Part shown: positions 36,361 to 50,170 of the stretch, piece after piece
Numbering within the stretch: position 1 is the first letter of the stretch
Layout of the letters: the number at the start of each line of letters is the position of its first letter
Notes under the pieces: generated by a model
What the model saw: only the letters and a program-made list of their open reading frames with translations
Told to the model about the DNA's origin: nothing
Databases searched by the model: none
Assembly (NCBI GenBank): GCA_021613535.1
Contig: CP075495.1
Location: 6,262,001 to 6,326,000, forward strand
Source of the DNA: Adineta vaga
Taxonomy: Eukaryota; Rotifera
DNA: 64,000 nucleotides
Direction of reading: 5' to 3'
Program-made: the position numbers and the translations under genes

Positions 36361-36907
36361 TAAACTTTTACAAACGTGCATTAATTGATATGCTTGCTTA
36401 AGTCTATTTTCTGTTGTTACTTTTAAAAAAACTTACAGTACGCATCTGTTTGTTTTCTTAATTCCTATTTCGTTTGCTTGTATGCTTGCTTAGTGTTGTC
36501 AAGTGTTTACGAATAATTAATTTCGATTTATTATACTCAATGTTAAAAACATACATCATTATCCAATCAATCTAAAATTTTCATGAATAGAGATCATTTA
36601 ATTATTGACTTACCTGCATTTTAGTTCGAAATGATGATAGAATAAATGACATATTTGACAAACATATTATATTGTAATGGATATATATATGTTGTGACTA
36701 ATCAAAGTGAAATATTAACTAACTCAGTTTTCAATAAAAATAGTAACCATTGAACAGATTTTCGATCACACAAATGCTTAGAATATGAGTAAAAGATAGA
36801 CATCTTTCCCTACGAGTGAGATGACTTGATTCTTTGTAATGAATAGTATGAAGAAAGTATACATCTTTTTAAATGTTTATTTATTAACATAAAAAAAAGT
36901 TATTTTT
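36361..36907. other. Intergenic region
   Basis: 547 nt, AT-rich, with TGCTTGCTTA-like words repeated near 36388 and 36482. No gene is recognised. Confidence 0.4.
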
Positions 36908-37256
36908 CTAATGTTCTTTTTCTTCAACTATGGATAAAATGTCCGGAAAATCGTCCACATGAATGTCAGTATTGACATGACTAAAGTTATCAGACTTATT
37001 ATCTTTGATTTCGTCCAATTGATCTTCCCAATCAGATCTGTCTAGTGGTAAAGAGAAAAAATGTTAATATATGTACAGTTTGTTCAGGTGCATTACAAAG
37101 CTTACCATTTATAACATTTAATACGTAATGAGCTTCTGTAATTGCTGCATTATCAATTGAACGTAAATAAATTCTATCAGGATAGCGTGATAATCTAAAC
37201 CGAATATAAACAAATAATCCTTCAGCACGTGGATCGTCGTCTTTCAAATCACTCAT
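36908..37256 (-). CDS. Small two-exon protein of unknown function
   Basis: Exons complement(37106-37256) and complement(36908-37041) join in frame to 94 residues. The N-terminal half is structured-looking (EGLFVYIRFRLSRYPDRIYL, then TEAHYVLNVIND) and the C-terminal half is acidic (WEDQLDEIK ... VDDFPDILSIVEE). It has no signal peptide or membrane helix. Donor GTAAGC and acceptor CACTAG are canonical, and the frame is open only when spliced. I do not recognise the family. It may be a short subunit of a larger complex, but nothing in its neighbourhood, which is a relic zone, hints at a role. Confidence 0.6.
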
Positions 37257-37344
37257 TAGTACATATGGTAAATACTACATACAATGGTCTATTATATTTC
37301 AATCTGAATTTAGAGAAAAAAAAGACTTTATTTCGAACCGAAAG

Positions 37345-37680
37345 TAAGGAATTAAGGGGACTAAAAAGGGTCTAAGGGAACTAAGGGGTCTAACGACGCT
37401 GCGAAACTTATAAAATGACTTCGTTGTTATTTTATGATGATCGGCAGTGTGTATAGGTCCACTCTTCATAGTCAGAGTCTAAGCAGCTATTTTCATCGAA
37501 GAAAAAATGGTTCAATACGAATGAGAATGAAATTTCTTATACGAGGAAATTAGAATGTATATGAATTTACGAAAGTTTTTTTTAGTAAAGCCTTCAAATT
37601 TATCGATGACGTTGTTATATTCTGTTGAAAACTACAAGTTTTGTCGGTCCCCTTAGGTCCCTTAGTTTCTGTAATTATCT
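37345..37680. repeat. Imperfect inverted-repeat element
   Basis: AAGGGAACTAAGGGGTCTAAC near 37374-37394 pairs imperfectly with GTCGGTCCCCTTAGGTCCC near 37638-37656. Further GGGACTAA/TTAGTTCCC words occur at about 37357 and 37827. This fits a short non-autonomous element of about 335 bp, with boundaries uncertain. Confidence 0.4.
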
Positions 37681-38249
37681 GGAAGTTAAAATAATTACAA
37701 GGGTGATGAGGGTCGTATCTGATTGAAGGTGAATTTATTAGTTTTAATTCAAAAGACTATTCTCAGGAAAGTTAATGTTTCTTAGTATATTCATTGTGAA
37801 AGATGTTGATTTGTTAGTTCCCTTAATTCTCGCTCTAAATATATGTACAAGGGTCGATTATTTTCCAAAATTCAATTTGAAATATAAAAGACCATAGACT
37901 CAAAATGAAAAGGAGAATGAAGCCTATACTGGAAATGACGTGTTCATGCCAATTTTTTAAGAGCTTTTTAGGAAGGAAAATAAATACGGATGATGCATTT
38001 TTGAGGAATATCAACCGATCAGTTCCTTGAATCTATCTAACAGTACTTGTTTTTCCTTTTCTCTTGCAATCAATGATTTTATGATACTTAGAAAGAATGA
38101 AAAGATGAAAAACACTTTTAAAAGTCTTTTATGTATAAAGTTTGGTTGGATCCGGATTCGGCCAGGTTCCGCTTTGTGGGTTTGCTGAGCACTCTTATCA
38201 TTCTTTCAGAAAAGGGTCAGCGAATCCAAAGGATGAGCGTTACTTGTGG

Positions 38250-38474
38250 TGATTATTGCGTTTGTAATGACTATTTATTTTAAAATCAAAAAGTTACTTT
38301 AATCTTTAATTAAATAGAATTTCTCGGTTGTTTCGTACCTAAGAAGATAATTTATAGAATATATTAAAAAGAATCAATCATAACATGTGATACTGTAACA
38401 CTTTCTTTTATTTGAAATGATATTTTAAAACTATAGAACATCTATAATTATAAGAAGAAGAAAAATAATAAAAA
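38250..38474 (+). pseudogene. Duplicated CorA-like gene 3' end
   Basis: This stretch repeats about 28090-28313: the last coding part (TATTGCGTTTGTAATGACTA) and the whole 3' flank of the CorA-like gene, with scattered substitutions. It leads directly into 5S copy 3. It is a dispersed duplicate of the CorA-3'-end/5S unit located about 10 kb away. Confidence 0.9.
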
Positions 38475-38592
38475 GCTTACGACACTCGGTATTCCCAGGC
38501 GGTCACCCATCCAAGTACTAACCGAGCCCGACGTTGCTTAACTTCAGTGATCGGACGAGAACTGGTGTATTCAACGTGGTATGGCCGTAAGC
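38475..38592 (-). rRNA. 5S ribosomal RNA, copy 3
   Basis: It reads the same as copies 1 and 2, with the same terminator run. It is part of a dispersed duplicate that also contains the end of the CorA-like gene. Confidence 0.97.
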
Positions 38593-38932
38593 ATACACCA
38601 CATTACTATTTGTTAGTTTTGACCATATCATACATAGATATATATCAGTTCTCCATTAGTGTCAATTTTGAAATGAAAATTAGTGACATTTGATAATCAT
38701 CAGAAAAGAAGCGTCAAGTAATGACTGTGAAATGCAATCACCTCATGATTGTTTAATATTCATTCTGTCCTATATTATTAATTCTGGTATATGCTTTTCG
38801 ACTAAACTGCAGTTTCGTCGTTTGAAAGAACTTTTATCATGGGAAAAACTAAGATTAAGATTTAAATCTAAATAAAAAGGTAATATCGCGCCAGAAGACT
38901 TTGATAGTAAGAAGAAAAAATAATAATAAAAA
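38593..38932. other. Spacer between 5S copies
   Basis: 340 nt with no recognised gene. The last 25 nt before copy 4 (GAAGAAAAAATAATAATAA) resemble the flank shared by the other copies. Confidence 0.45.
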
Positions 38933-39050
38933 GCTTACGACACTCGGTATTCCCAGGCGGTCACCCATCCAAGTACTAACCGAGCCCGACGTTGCTTAAC
39001 TTCAGTGATCGGACGAGAACTGGTGTATTCAACGTGGTATGGCCGTAAGC
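38933..39050 (-). rRNA. 5S ribosomal RNA, copy 4
   Basis: It has the same 118-nt sequence and terminator as the other copies, 340 nt from copy 3 and in the same orientation. Confidence 0.97.
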
Positions 39051-39579
39051 ATTTATCACTATTGTCATACTAGACTTTAAAGCTTACTTTCAAATATGTT
39101 TTTTTTTAAACCATGCTTATATATGTCATTTATTTTGAGATTATTATAATGAAGCAAGCAAATAGGTTTTGGTTTTTAATGAAGTTTATTGAAAAGAGAG
39201 AGCGACTACCTATGTTACAAGACAAGCAGATGATGGAGAAAATGATTTATGTTTACATTGAAGAAGAAGAAAAAAACTTATTTTACGAATGGAATGAGAA
39301 TAAAAAAAAGAACGTACATATAAATGCGTTCATGTTTAGAACATGCTGGAATAAGAAAACGCGATTTTTCAGATAATGAATATCAACGAAAAGAAAAAGG
39401 TTAAATCTAACTACGAATAATGTTAACAAAAAGAGATCGTGAATATCTCTTAAATTATTAACATCTTCATAATACATAAATTGAGAAGATACAAGAGAAA
39501 GAAAAAAAAGACCATTTTTCTCACGGGACAAAGACAACTGATAAATAAGTTCAGAAACAAAATCCAAGTGTTGGTTGAA
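39051..39579. other. Intergenic region
   Basis: 529 nt between 5S copy 4 and the last exon of the first saposin gene. ORFs here are compositionally random and not supported. Confidence 0.45.
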
Positions 39580-42500
39580 TTAAATAACTATATTTTTATT
39601 TTTCTTTGACCATACTTGAGTTTCACACAATTCAACAGCCTAAAATTTAAATGAAAGACACATAGATAAAGTCGTTAGAATAGACAATAAAATATTTACA
39701 TTGCATAAAATAGCATTTTGACGACTTGTACACCAGTAGTTCATGCCGTATATACATTTTCCATAAGTTGTTGGTTTTGATGTTGAAACTGGAGGAGTTG
39801 ATTGACGATGAGTTGATGTTTGTAATGGAGAATTAGTTTTACATATACCAATACTCTGACAAGCAACTTTTGGATCAACGTCACTAGAGATCATTTGAAT
39901 AAGATATTGCCCATATTGATCAATAAAATCATCACATTGTTTCTTTAAATTAATGAAAGAAAAGGAATCACATGATTTTTTTAACGTAGCCATAATTTCT
40001 TCTTCAGTTTGATTAAGAGTGATATAATGTTTCATACGTGAAACAACATATTGACAAATTGTACATGAAAGTTCAGGCTGTTTTTCTGGTAAATGTACAT
40101 AATCATGGTTTGGATAGGTTACTGGTGTTGGCTTTTTTGTTATTTTCTCTGTTGGTAATGAAACTTGACACATTCCAAGATAACGACAAATTGTATCTGG
40201 ATCAGCCATTTCAGCAATTAACTCAGCAAGAACTGGTCCATAAGTTTTAACAAATTCTACACACTGAGCACGTTCTTTACCTATAGATCAGAAAAATAAC
40301 TTATGTAAATTCTTTCATATGACGATAAACAAAACTTACTTGGTAAGATGGTACACACTTTTTCTAGAGCAGCTTCAACTGCTGCTTCAGATTTGTTGGT
40401 CTTTAAAACCGCATCTAGATATGAAACAACATAATGACATAATGTACATTGTGGAGTATCATCTAAATTTTTGGTAAGTATCCGTTTAATTTCATCATCT
40501 TTTTCTAATGTTTCATGAATGATTACTGGTGCGCTTGTACTAGTTTCATCCTTTTCTGTTTGACAAATAGTTAATTGTTTACAGAAATTATTACCCAAAT
40601 GAAGTTCTAATTTTCGAATATGTGGTCGAAATAGTTGAACCAACATTTGACATTGTGACATTTGTTCAGTTGATAGATGTGAACAAACAGTGGATAATGC
40701 ATTTTCAAGCGATTTATCACTTGAATCACGTTTTAATGCAAAATTAATATATGTTGAAACATAATCACAGACACCACATGATGCTTGATTAGCTTTGGTA
40801 ACATGTGATAATTCTACTTTCATTTCTTTCGTACATAGATTAAGTTTTTGACAGATGGTTTTAGTATCGAAATGACCGATGAGTGTTGCAATGATTGATG
40901 GACCATAATTATCAATTAATTCATGACACTGTTTTTTAAGTGTTGCTGGCATTTGATTGCAAACTTTTTGAAGACTTTGTTCAATTTCATCTTCTGTCGA
41001 TTGTTGATGAATATAACTTTCAAGAATATGCATGACATATTCACAGAGAATACAAGTTGAATTGGAATCATTGACTACTTCTGGTTCAGGTTGTTTTGGT
41101 AGAACAACAACGGATGTATGTGGTAAATGTTGTTCCAATGTTTGCTGATCATTTTCAATTGAATGAGTAAAAGCATATAAAGCTTCTTCACAAGATTGTT
41201 GAAAAACACCCATATTTGCACATAAAGTTGAAACATTGCAAAAACCAAGACGAGTACAAATTTGTTTAGCATCAATACCATCAATACATGAATCATATTG
41301 TGTTTCTGTATCTTTCCAATATTTACGACATTGATCTTTTGATGGACAATAATCACAAGCACGAATAAATACTGAGATAACATTATCAACAGCACCCTTT
41401 GCACATTCTTTCTTTTGATTAACTTGATCGACACAACATTGACATTTATCTTGACTACATTTATCTAAATAGAACACACAAACAATTAGTGAAATGTTAT
41501 TGGCTTTTTCATTCTATTGAATGAATTGACTTACTAAGATTTGAAGCAGTGAAGAAATTCGTTGTTTTCTTTTCACCAATTTGCATTAAATCTTTAATGT
41601 TATAGTTAATTTTGATTGTTTCAATTTGTTTTCTATTGCCACGGATCATTTGTTTACATAATGATTCAAATGGTCCAAGTGTTGAACAAACACTTTTATC
41701 CAATTCATCTTCTAAAAACTTTTCAAATTTATCGAAATCCATCTCATTTGTTGTTGAACAAAAGCCAATGGCAGTACATGTTTGTTTTGGATCAAATTGT
41801 TTCACAGATTCTTCAAATGAAGTTCGGATTTGTTTTACAAATACTTGACATTGTTGACCAGCAAAACGTTGACAAAGATCATCAAAATAGGTAGCTACAC
41901 GATCAATACCACGTAAAATACCATCTTTTCGTTGTTGTAAACGTTCTACACAGGTTGTACATTTATCTGTTCCAATAGTATTATGCGATGAAGCACAGAG
42001 ATGAATATTTTGACAGAATTGTGCTGGATCAATATTATTCAAATACGATTTAAGATTATCAAATCGTCGATTGTAATAATCACGGCATTGATCTTTTACT
42101 GAACAACGTTCACATGTACGAAGAAGTACATCACGAATAGATTCCTAAAGAAAACTATATTGAGATAGTCAGATCGTATGAAAGGAGTCTTACTAAAGTA
42201 TTAATCCAGAAATCTTTCGATGATTGAACTGCATTTTTACACGACTGACAAACATCAGCATGAACATCGGTAGACATTTGTTCACGTAAATCATCATCAA
42301 TTAATTTTGGATTATTAGTTAACATAGCCATATAAGCATATGCATGACGATGACTATTTGATGATGCAATTAAATGTTCACACATAGGTCTCAATTGGCC
42401 ATACTGGAAGCAAACATCACTTGCTAAACTAGCTTCTAAACGTTGATCTAAAGCTTCAATTGATGAACCAGTATGATGATTGGAATTTATCAATAAACGT

Positions 42501-45500
42501 GAAAGATATCCGGTCGTTTGGGATGATCGTTCAGCTTGGCAATAACCATATCGTTGACAATATGTTTGAGAATTGAATTTATTTAATTGATTTAACGATT
42601 GATCTTGTGCTTTTTGTACCATTGAACGGCAATCATCATCATTACATAGAGACAGAAGTGATTCTGTAACTTCATTCATGGCTGTTTGAAATTGTTTTTG
42701 TCGAGAATTCAAACGATTTGTACAACATTGACACTTATCGCCATCGATTTTACACTGGAACAAAAAAAAATGTTTTTTTAGTTTTTAAATATTTAAATAT
42801 GAATAAAATCATTACTTCTTGTTGTTGAATAGGACAAAAGCCCATTCGTTTACAGTACGTTGTGGGAATAAATTCATCAACTTTAGATTTCATTCGATCA
42901 CAAACACGATTGAACCATGAAACACAATAATCTTTCGTTAAACTCCAATCGCATGTTGCTAAAAATCCACTTCGTAATGTTTCCTAAAATAAAAACAAAA
43001 AGAAATAAATCAATCGTTTTCTATTGTTAAATTATATTTCTCTAAAAAAATGACTTACAATCATGTTTAAATCATAATTCTTCTTTGTTGTATAAAATTG
43101 AACACAACAATCACATTTATCTTTGCAATTATCAACATTTACTGATGGTCTACAATTAGATGATTGATCAAGTTCACATAATTCTTGTTCAATCTGTCCA
43201 TTTTCATTAAAGATTGATTTAAATAAAGCTTCCATTCGTGCATTATTTTCATCCGATTCAACTAATTGTTTGCATAACTTATCAAATGGACTATTTGATG
43301 AACAAATTGCATTGGCCAATGATTGACGTGAAGTACAGAGTGTTTCTGTATTTAATCGTGTAAGTTTTTCATTGACATCTAATGTTGAACGGTCAATGAT
43401 CGAATAACAATCTTTATTCCACTACAAATAAAGAAATAATAAAGAAATTTGAATAAGATTTATTTTTACTGGAATATATTCGCAGAGGGATTTGAGATTT
43501 TTATTAATTGTTGTTATGGATGAAAGAAGAAATTGTTTTTTCGATTCCATTCGTGATTGACATTGTGATAATGTATCAATCTATAAAGAGAAGCGATTGT
43601 TTATTATTATTAGAGAAGTATAGAAAATAATAAACTTACTACAATAGGCGATGCTGAACAATGAGTCAATAGTTGACAAACTCGTTTAGAATTCTGCAAA
43701 ATAAATAAATATTAAACAACTTTCAATTTATTTCAAGAATGAACTTACGAATTGTGAAGTTAATTTATTGACATTTGCATCTAATCGTGCTGTTGTTTCC
43801 GAACACTACAAGAGAAACATCAATATTCAACTTCTCTGTTATTGAAATTACTAAAATACTATACCTTGCCAGATCCTGGCATACGTTGACATAAAGTTTT
43901 AATACTTTCCACCATTCCTCGCTACATAAAAGAACGAAAAGTATGTACATTATTCAAATGATTTATATATTCTGTACCAAAAATGTAGCAACTTGTACTT
44001 CATGAATTTCAATCTTATCCATACAACATTCACATTTATCATTACACTAAAAGACAACAAATAATGATATCAAAACGCAATCCATTATCAATTGAAACAT
44101 ACATTTTCAAATGCTGAATTTGATGCACAAATACCCATTGTTATACAAGCTTTCTTTGGATCGATATCTTTGGAGATCATAGCAAGAAGTGCTGGACCTT
44201 CAGTATCCATTGTTTTCTTACACTAAAATAAGTATTTTGAAAATTCATTCTATTAGTCAAATAAAACTACATACTAATTCGGATAATGATCCAAGTTTGG
44301 AACAAATTTCATTTTTGATATATTCAATGATTTCCTTCTAAAAACAAGACACAAACAAATATGACAATCTTGTTTTCATCAAACATTTGCAAAGGTAAAA
44401 AATCTTTAAATAATCTTCAGATATATGTTTTCACTGGTCCAATCTACCTCTGTTGCATTTCTTGTCAATGCTTTTTTAATCGTATCAAAAGCCAATTTGC
44501 ATAAAGTACAATTGAAAGTATCACTCTTTAGAGATAATGCAAACTAACAAGGAAATTGAACATTTACACAATTAACAATCTATACTTACACTAAGAACAT
44601 TATCTGTTGGATTGATTTCTGTTGGTTTGGTGTTGTCTGCAGTTGATTGATCACAGAATTTCAAATCAATGCAGATCTGTTTTGGATCCTAAAAAAAGGT
44701 GCATGGTTTCATTTTTATCCTGATTATAATCGAAATTCACATACCAATGATCGAACGAAATTGACTAATGCATCTAATGATTCATCAACAGTTTTGATAC
44801 ACTATAATAAACAACAAAACCGCAATGATTCAATAAACAAAAGAATTATTCAGAATTCATACTTCGTCTTTTTGTGGTAGTTGTTCACAAAGATGATGAA
44901 GAAACTCGGTTGAATGATTCTAAGATAAATGAAAGTGTATTGTATTTAACTAGTAGAAAAAAGTGCCGCTCAATTCACTTACCACAAGTTTTTCCGCAAT
45001 ATGTTTTCGTCGTGTAAAATCATCGACACATCGTTGACATTTATTTTTATCCTATTCAACAACAATCAGTTTCAATTTTATAATTATTAGAGAAATCTTA
45101 CATCATCAATAGCCAAATTATCAAGTAATGACATTCTTTTAGGACAAATGCCAAACATACGACAAAGATCATTACCTTCCTATAAAATAAACTGATCCCA
45201 TATCTGTCTTAATCAACGAATAGAACATACCATATCACTGAAAAGAGCTTGTGCAAAATGTGTACCATCTTTTTCAATCAATGCATTGCACTAGAATCAA
45301 ATATTTATAGGAAACAAAATCATTTGAATAAAATTACGTACAACATCTTTAAATGATCCAAGATGTTCACACATATTTTCTTTGAGAAATGAATCCATTT
45401 CATCCTACAAGAATATTTTCGTTGATGAAAAACAATTCTTCAGTTTCTTTCTTAATCATTTACTTTTTTAATTGAACTTGTTTTGGAAACAACATCATTG

Positions 45501-47725
45501 ATACACACATGGAAATGAGTACAAAGTAACATTGCTTTCTAAAAAAAGAACCATATTATCAAAACAAAGTCTTGTCCCAAATTCTATTTCTTACAGTTCC
45601 ACATTTAATATTATCAATTAAATCTTGTCCTTTTGTTTCAATTATTTCTTTACAATTTTTCTTTGCTAAACCAGTTAAACGTGCACAAACTTGTTCATCA
45701 ATATAAAGAAGCACTTTATCCTATAAAGAAATTATATGAAAGATTTCTAAACAAATACTTCGCTTCTTACATTAGTATGTTTTGCATCAAGCATATATTT
45801 AGCTGTTGTTATAACAAATGTACATAGTTCACAATGTACATCGGGAAGTGCCTATACAAACAAAAATGAATATCAAAACAAGATTCCATCCAAATCTCTT
45901 ACTTGAAGAGCGGAATGATCCGTAAAATCACCAACATAATCGCAAACTTTTGATAATTCCTACAAAGTATCATATTTTTTTCTAATAATTAAGATTATTT
46001 TCGTTTATTTCTTACAATATTACTAGCAACATGTCCATGAATATCAATACCATGTTTTTCAACTAAATTTTCGCACTAAATAAATGAATTTTAATTTCCA
46101 AAAATTGTTTATGAATGATTTTATTTCTTACTTTTTCTACGAGTTCTGTTGTTGATAATTTTTGACAATCATCTTTCAAAAATGATTGAATATCATCTCG
46201 ATTTTTATGTTGATTATTATGAAGTTCATATGTAGCACGAACAAGAACATTACATAACATTTTTGATTGTTCATCAATCGGTACTGATTTTGGTTCATCT
46301 TTATCAAATGTAATGATTTTCTTTTCTTCGGGTTGTTCAGCATCAATTGTTACACGTGTAGTAACTGTAGCTTCTTTACACATATGTGATAAATGACAAA
46401 TAACACCAGGATCCTAAATTATTTTCAATAGAAATTGATGCAATTTTGTTTTCAAATACTTACGATGTTTGTTTTAATTAAGACAAGAATTTCTTTAGCA
46501 TATTGACTCATTCTTTGTACACACTAAAGTAATAATTAAATAGAAAATAAAGAAGGATAATATGATCTAATTTACTTCATCGATGGATTCCTTTGTTGGT
46601 AACATTGAGCAAGCACCAGATAACCATTTTTCAACATCAATCTGAATAAAAACATTTGGTGAGTATAAATTAAGATTTCGAGAGAGTCTTTTGACTATGA
46701 AGGAAATATTGTAGAAATTCAAGAACGAAGAAAGGGATAGAATAACATCTGATTTACATACTTCTGTTTGATTATCTTCAATGATAGAACGTAATTTTTG
46801 TACGGTGAATTCACAATATTGACATATGTTATCGTTTGGTTTCTTTTGAATACCTTGTTGAGACCAAACTTTATTTGTACAATGTTCCATTGAACTACAT
46901 TCACGAGAATTGCTCAATGATGAACACCAATAAGATGGACCCCAAGTACATCGTTTTTGTCCAAGAGGCACTGAAAATAAAAATCAATATTTCTTTATAT
47001 AAAAACATAACATCATATATGACATTTACTTGGCTTTTCAGTCGTTGATGTTTCAGATTTTGGTTCAACCGAACAAATATCCATCAAATGACATAATGTA
47101 GCATAACGCTAAAAAGAATACAGATGTTTAATTAAGATATATTGTTTTGAATAAATATATCTACTTTATTTTTCATTAAAGCAGCAATTGAAGTGCCATA
47201 TTTTTCAATAACATTAATACACTGAAAAAGAGATAGAAGAAAATAAGCTATAGTAAATTTATTTCTATTTACTTTTGATGATACAGTCGATAAAGGAAAC
47301 AATTCACATCCTTTAACTAATGATGATTTGATTAAATTCTGCAAAGAAAGAAGAAAAAACTTGTATTGTTAATTGATATTTAAAAATATAAATAACTAAC
47401 CTCATCATTAGCTAAATGTTGAATGCCTTTATGAGTATTTTCAAGAATCTTTTGACACCATTCACAATTAGTTGTTGCATCAACAGTTGTATGTTTCGAA
47501 TCATAACGCCATACAGTATCAGTACAATGACGTAGTGCACCACAGTCTTCTGCTGTTTGAAATGATTTACACCAATATTCTGGACCACCAGCACAACTTT
47601 GTTTATACGCAGTTGTTAAATAAAGTATTAAAGCTAAAGGTAAAGACACTTTTTTGTTAACTTTGATTGTTTATATTGATGAACAACTTACCAAATAAAT
47701 AAGTGACGAAAACGGCTTTCGCCAT
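39580..47725 (-). CDS. Saposin polyprotein A (prosaposin-like), many exons
   Basis: It starts at ATG 47725 (MAKAVFVTYLF, signal peptide, exon 47692-47725) and ends at TAA 39580. The next exon (47401-47633) carries a SapA domain: CAGGPEYWCKSFQTAEDC through HCTDTVW. Many exons of 57-80 nt alternate with introns of about 50-60 nt through 42800-47340. Larger exons then follow: 42194-42754, 41535-42144, 40340-41464, 39700-40280 and 39580-39639. Repeated SapB-type halves show the C-x2-C pattern (CTLCHYVVSYLDAVLKTNKS) and YGPVLAELIAEMADPDTICRYLGMC. A second SapA is at about 46800-46970, and a C-terminal one (CIYGMNYWCTSRQNAILCN) ends the protein. Prosaposins are secreted or lysosomal precursors cut into lipid-binding saposins. 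Exon boundaries between 42760 and 45900 were only partly resolved. Confidence 0.82.
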
Positions 47726-49125
47726 GATGCGACACTATATAATCAAAAGTGAGAAAAAATGAACGAATTTATCTGAAAAATAAATTCAATATGATAATTT
47801 ACTGATCGATATAACATATTTAGATAACCTGTACACCTGAGATAATATACAGTATATGAAATATTACTCAATCTTTACAATTCATGATAACAGGTGCTCC
47901 TTGCCGTATGATCTATGACATGCAAGATAATGATGAAGAGTTTCAAGCATTTATTATTATTATCTATCGGATAGGAATGGACGTAACAAAGATGATAAGA
48001 AAACGCGTTAAAATGACATATACCTGTATTTGTAGACGATGGCAACCCCTTTTTCTATATGATTTTGTTACGGATGAAAGAACAGTGTTGCTTACCAGTA
48101 AGTAATACAATGACTAAGACAGAAAAAAAAGCAAAAAGTACATTTCTTTTCTCTAAATATAACACCTCTGTTACTCTGACTAAGATTAGTTCGAAATTTG
48201 ATGCAGAAAAAAAGCAATCATTATTTTTTGAAGGAAAAAGAAATGATCAATAATAATAAGAAAGAAAGAATATAAGAATGAAAAACAAAGAACGTAGTAA
48301 TTGTAGTGACAACTATATAGCAACTGCTGATTTGATGAGTCATTCTTTGAAAAAGTATATTCGAGAAGAAAAATCTTTCTCGTAAAATCAAACTCATACA
48401 TGAATATATCTTTTATTTTATTTTATTTATTTATTTATTCCATGAAGAATATAAAGAAAACTATCAAATATAGTAAAATAGAGGTCGCTAGTGTGTAGTT
48501 ATTAATATATCCAAATGATTTTTGCCTTCTACTATATTCACTTACTTGATAAAAAGTAAAGAATAATAAAATAATCAAGTAATCTTAGATTATATTATTG
48601 CTCTTGTTTCTCGAGAAGCAATGTGACTATATATGTGCCTGTCTTGCACCTGTTTCGATTTGTTTTATTGTTATAAAGAAAATACTATTCACTGATTGAA
48701 TAGAAAAAAACAACAGAATCAAAGAATGAGAAGAGAGAATGTGAAAAGAATATTCGTAACGAAAAAAAATCAAGAAGATAAATGTATTTTTCGTCTCTGT
48801 TTCACATACACTGACAATCATTTGCCCACTTTTTCTTGTTAGAACAGGCTATTTAGTTAACTCGATATGATAATTAGTCATTTGTTGTATTAAATTACAC
48901 ATATATTATAACACCCTCAAGTCTTTGAAAAAACCTGTTTATGATTTGTTTCATTTTATGTAATATTTATTTATAAGTAATAGAACGCAAAAACAAACTA
49001 AAAATGCGAAACGATCACTGCAAATAATATTCAATTCAAGCTAATAACCTTCAACATCATTAATATAAGTTCATAAGTATATCTGAATAAAATTTTACAA
49101 AATACGTGAATTGCGTTCACTTCGA
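47726..49125. other. Long intergenic region
   Basis: 1.4 kb between saposin gene A (start) and the rhomboid gene (end), both on the minus strand. A TTTA microsatellite lies at about 48416-48438. Short ORFs here look random and no RNA gene is seen. Confidence 0.4.
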
Positions 49126-50170
49126 TTATTTCATACGGATTGGTCTCAAGAAATAGAAGACAAATAATGAGATGAAAAAGTAACCAACAATTGCTACTAG
49201 TGCAATAAATTGAATTCGTCTTGCGCCATTTGTTACACGTTTAGTGATGAATTCCGGCATTTCACATAGGTATATGGCAACTAAAATTCCCATTAATGCA
49301 CCACCACCATGTGCTGCATGATCAATACGACCAGAAAAATCTACATCAAGAAAAACGCTCATTACAAAATATGGTATAACTAAAAGCATGATGAGAAATT
49401 GTATAATTTTATCTTGTAAATTTTTTATAGTAAAAATTCGTAATGTATTATCGATAATACAAAAGAATAAGAGACCATAGACAGCACCAGATGCTCCAAC
49501 AGATACTAAAATGAAAAGAAGACATTGTTTTAGCAATCCTTCAATATGAAAAATTCTACACACCAGTTTCGGGTCTAACCAATGCACTCATAACATTTCC
49601 ACTGAAACCAAATAAAATATAACATATTGCGAATGTTTTCGTGCCATATTTCACTTCTATTAGAGAACCAGCTAACGCTTGATATACAAGATTATTTAAA
49701 AGATGTGTGACACCACCGTGTAAAAACATGGGTGTAAAAAATCGATAGATTTGATAGGGAAAAAGAAATGCATGGCATCTAGATTTTAATCCAGAGTTAA
49801 ACGAATCTCGTTGTGCTTTAGTGGACAGTGCTTTCATACATGGTGCGTACTTGCCGCCCATTTTGATCCATGTATCTGATTTTAGATCGGTTCCTCCTTG
49901 GACAATATACATAATAATAAGCATGATAAGATCGAATACTCCAACACCAACGGTAAATAAGGGACGATGTTTTTGACCCGATGATGATGTTATATGAGTT
50001 GTAGGTTCGTTTCTATCAAGTTCCATGATTACATCTCCATTAAATGTATATGTTCGAGATGCATATGGTGGGACAGATGTATTTGAAGTTGTATTTGATG
50101 TCGAGGGCTTCATGGATGATTCAAATCCATCTCTTATCTTTGTCCACATTGTCTTTGTAAACGTTGACAT
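49126..50170 (-). CDS. Rhomboid intramembrane serine protease
   Basis: Exons complement(49564-50170) and complement(49126-49505) give 328 residues. A cytosolic N-terminus of about 75 residues precedes the core: TM1 at VFDLIMLIIMYIV, then the rhomboid loop and RFFTPMFLHGGVTHLLNNL. The catalytic GASG sits in VSVGASGAVYGLLFF (Ser208), and the catalytic His is in DHAAHGGG (His268). Both dyad residues are present, so it is predicted active, unlike iRhoms. C-terminal membrane helices finish the protein (FIALVAIVGYFFISLFVFYF). Rhomboids cut transmembrane substrates such as EGF-family ligands in the secretory pathway. The seven-helix layout and the long loop fit the Rho/RHBDL class rather than the mitochondrial PARL class. 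Confidence 0.92.

Noticed and set aside
39113-39567. Opposed ORFs of about 90 codons after 5S copy 4
   Set aside because: Lysine/phenylalanine-biased translations typical of A/T tracts; no family or splice structure.
47884-48253. Two short plus-strand ORFs upstream of saposin gene A
   Set aside because: No conserved motif; they overlap promoter-like AT-rich sequence and each other in different frames.
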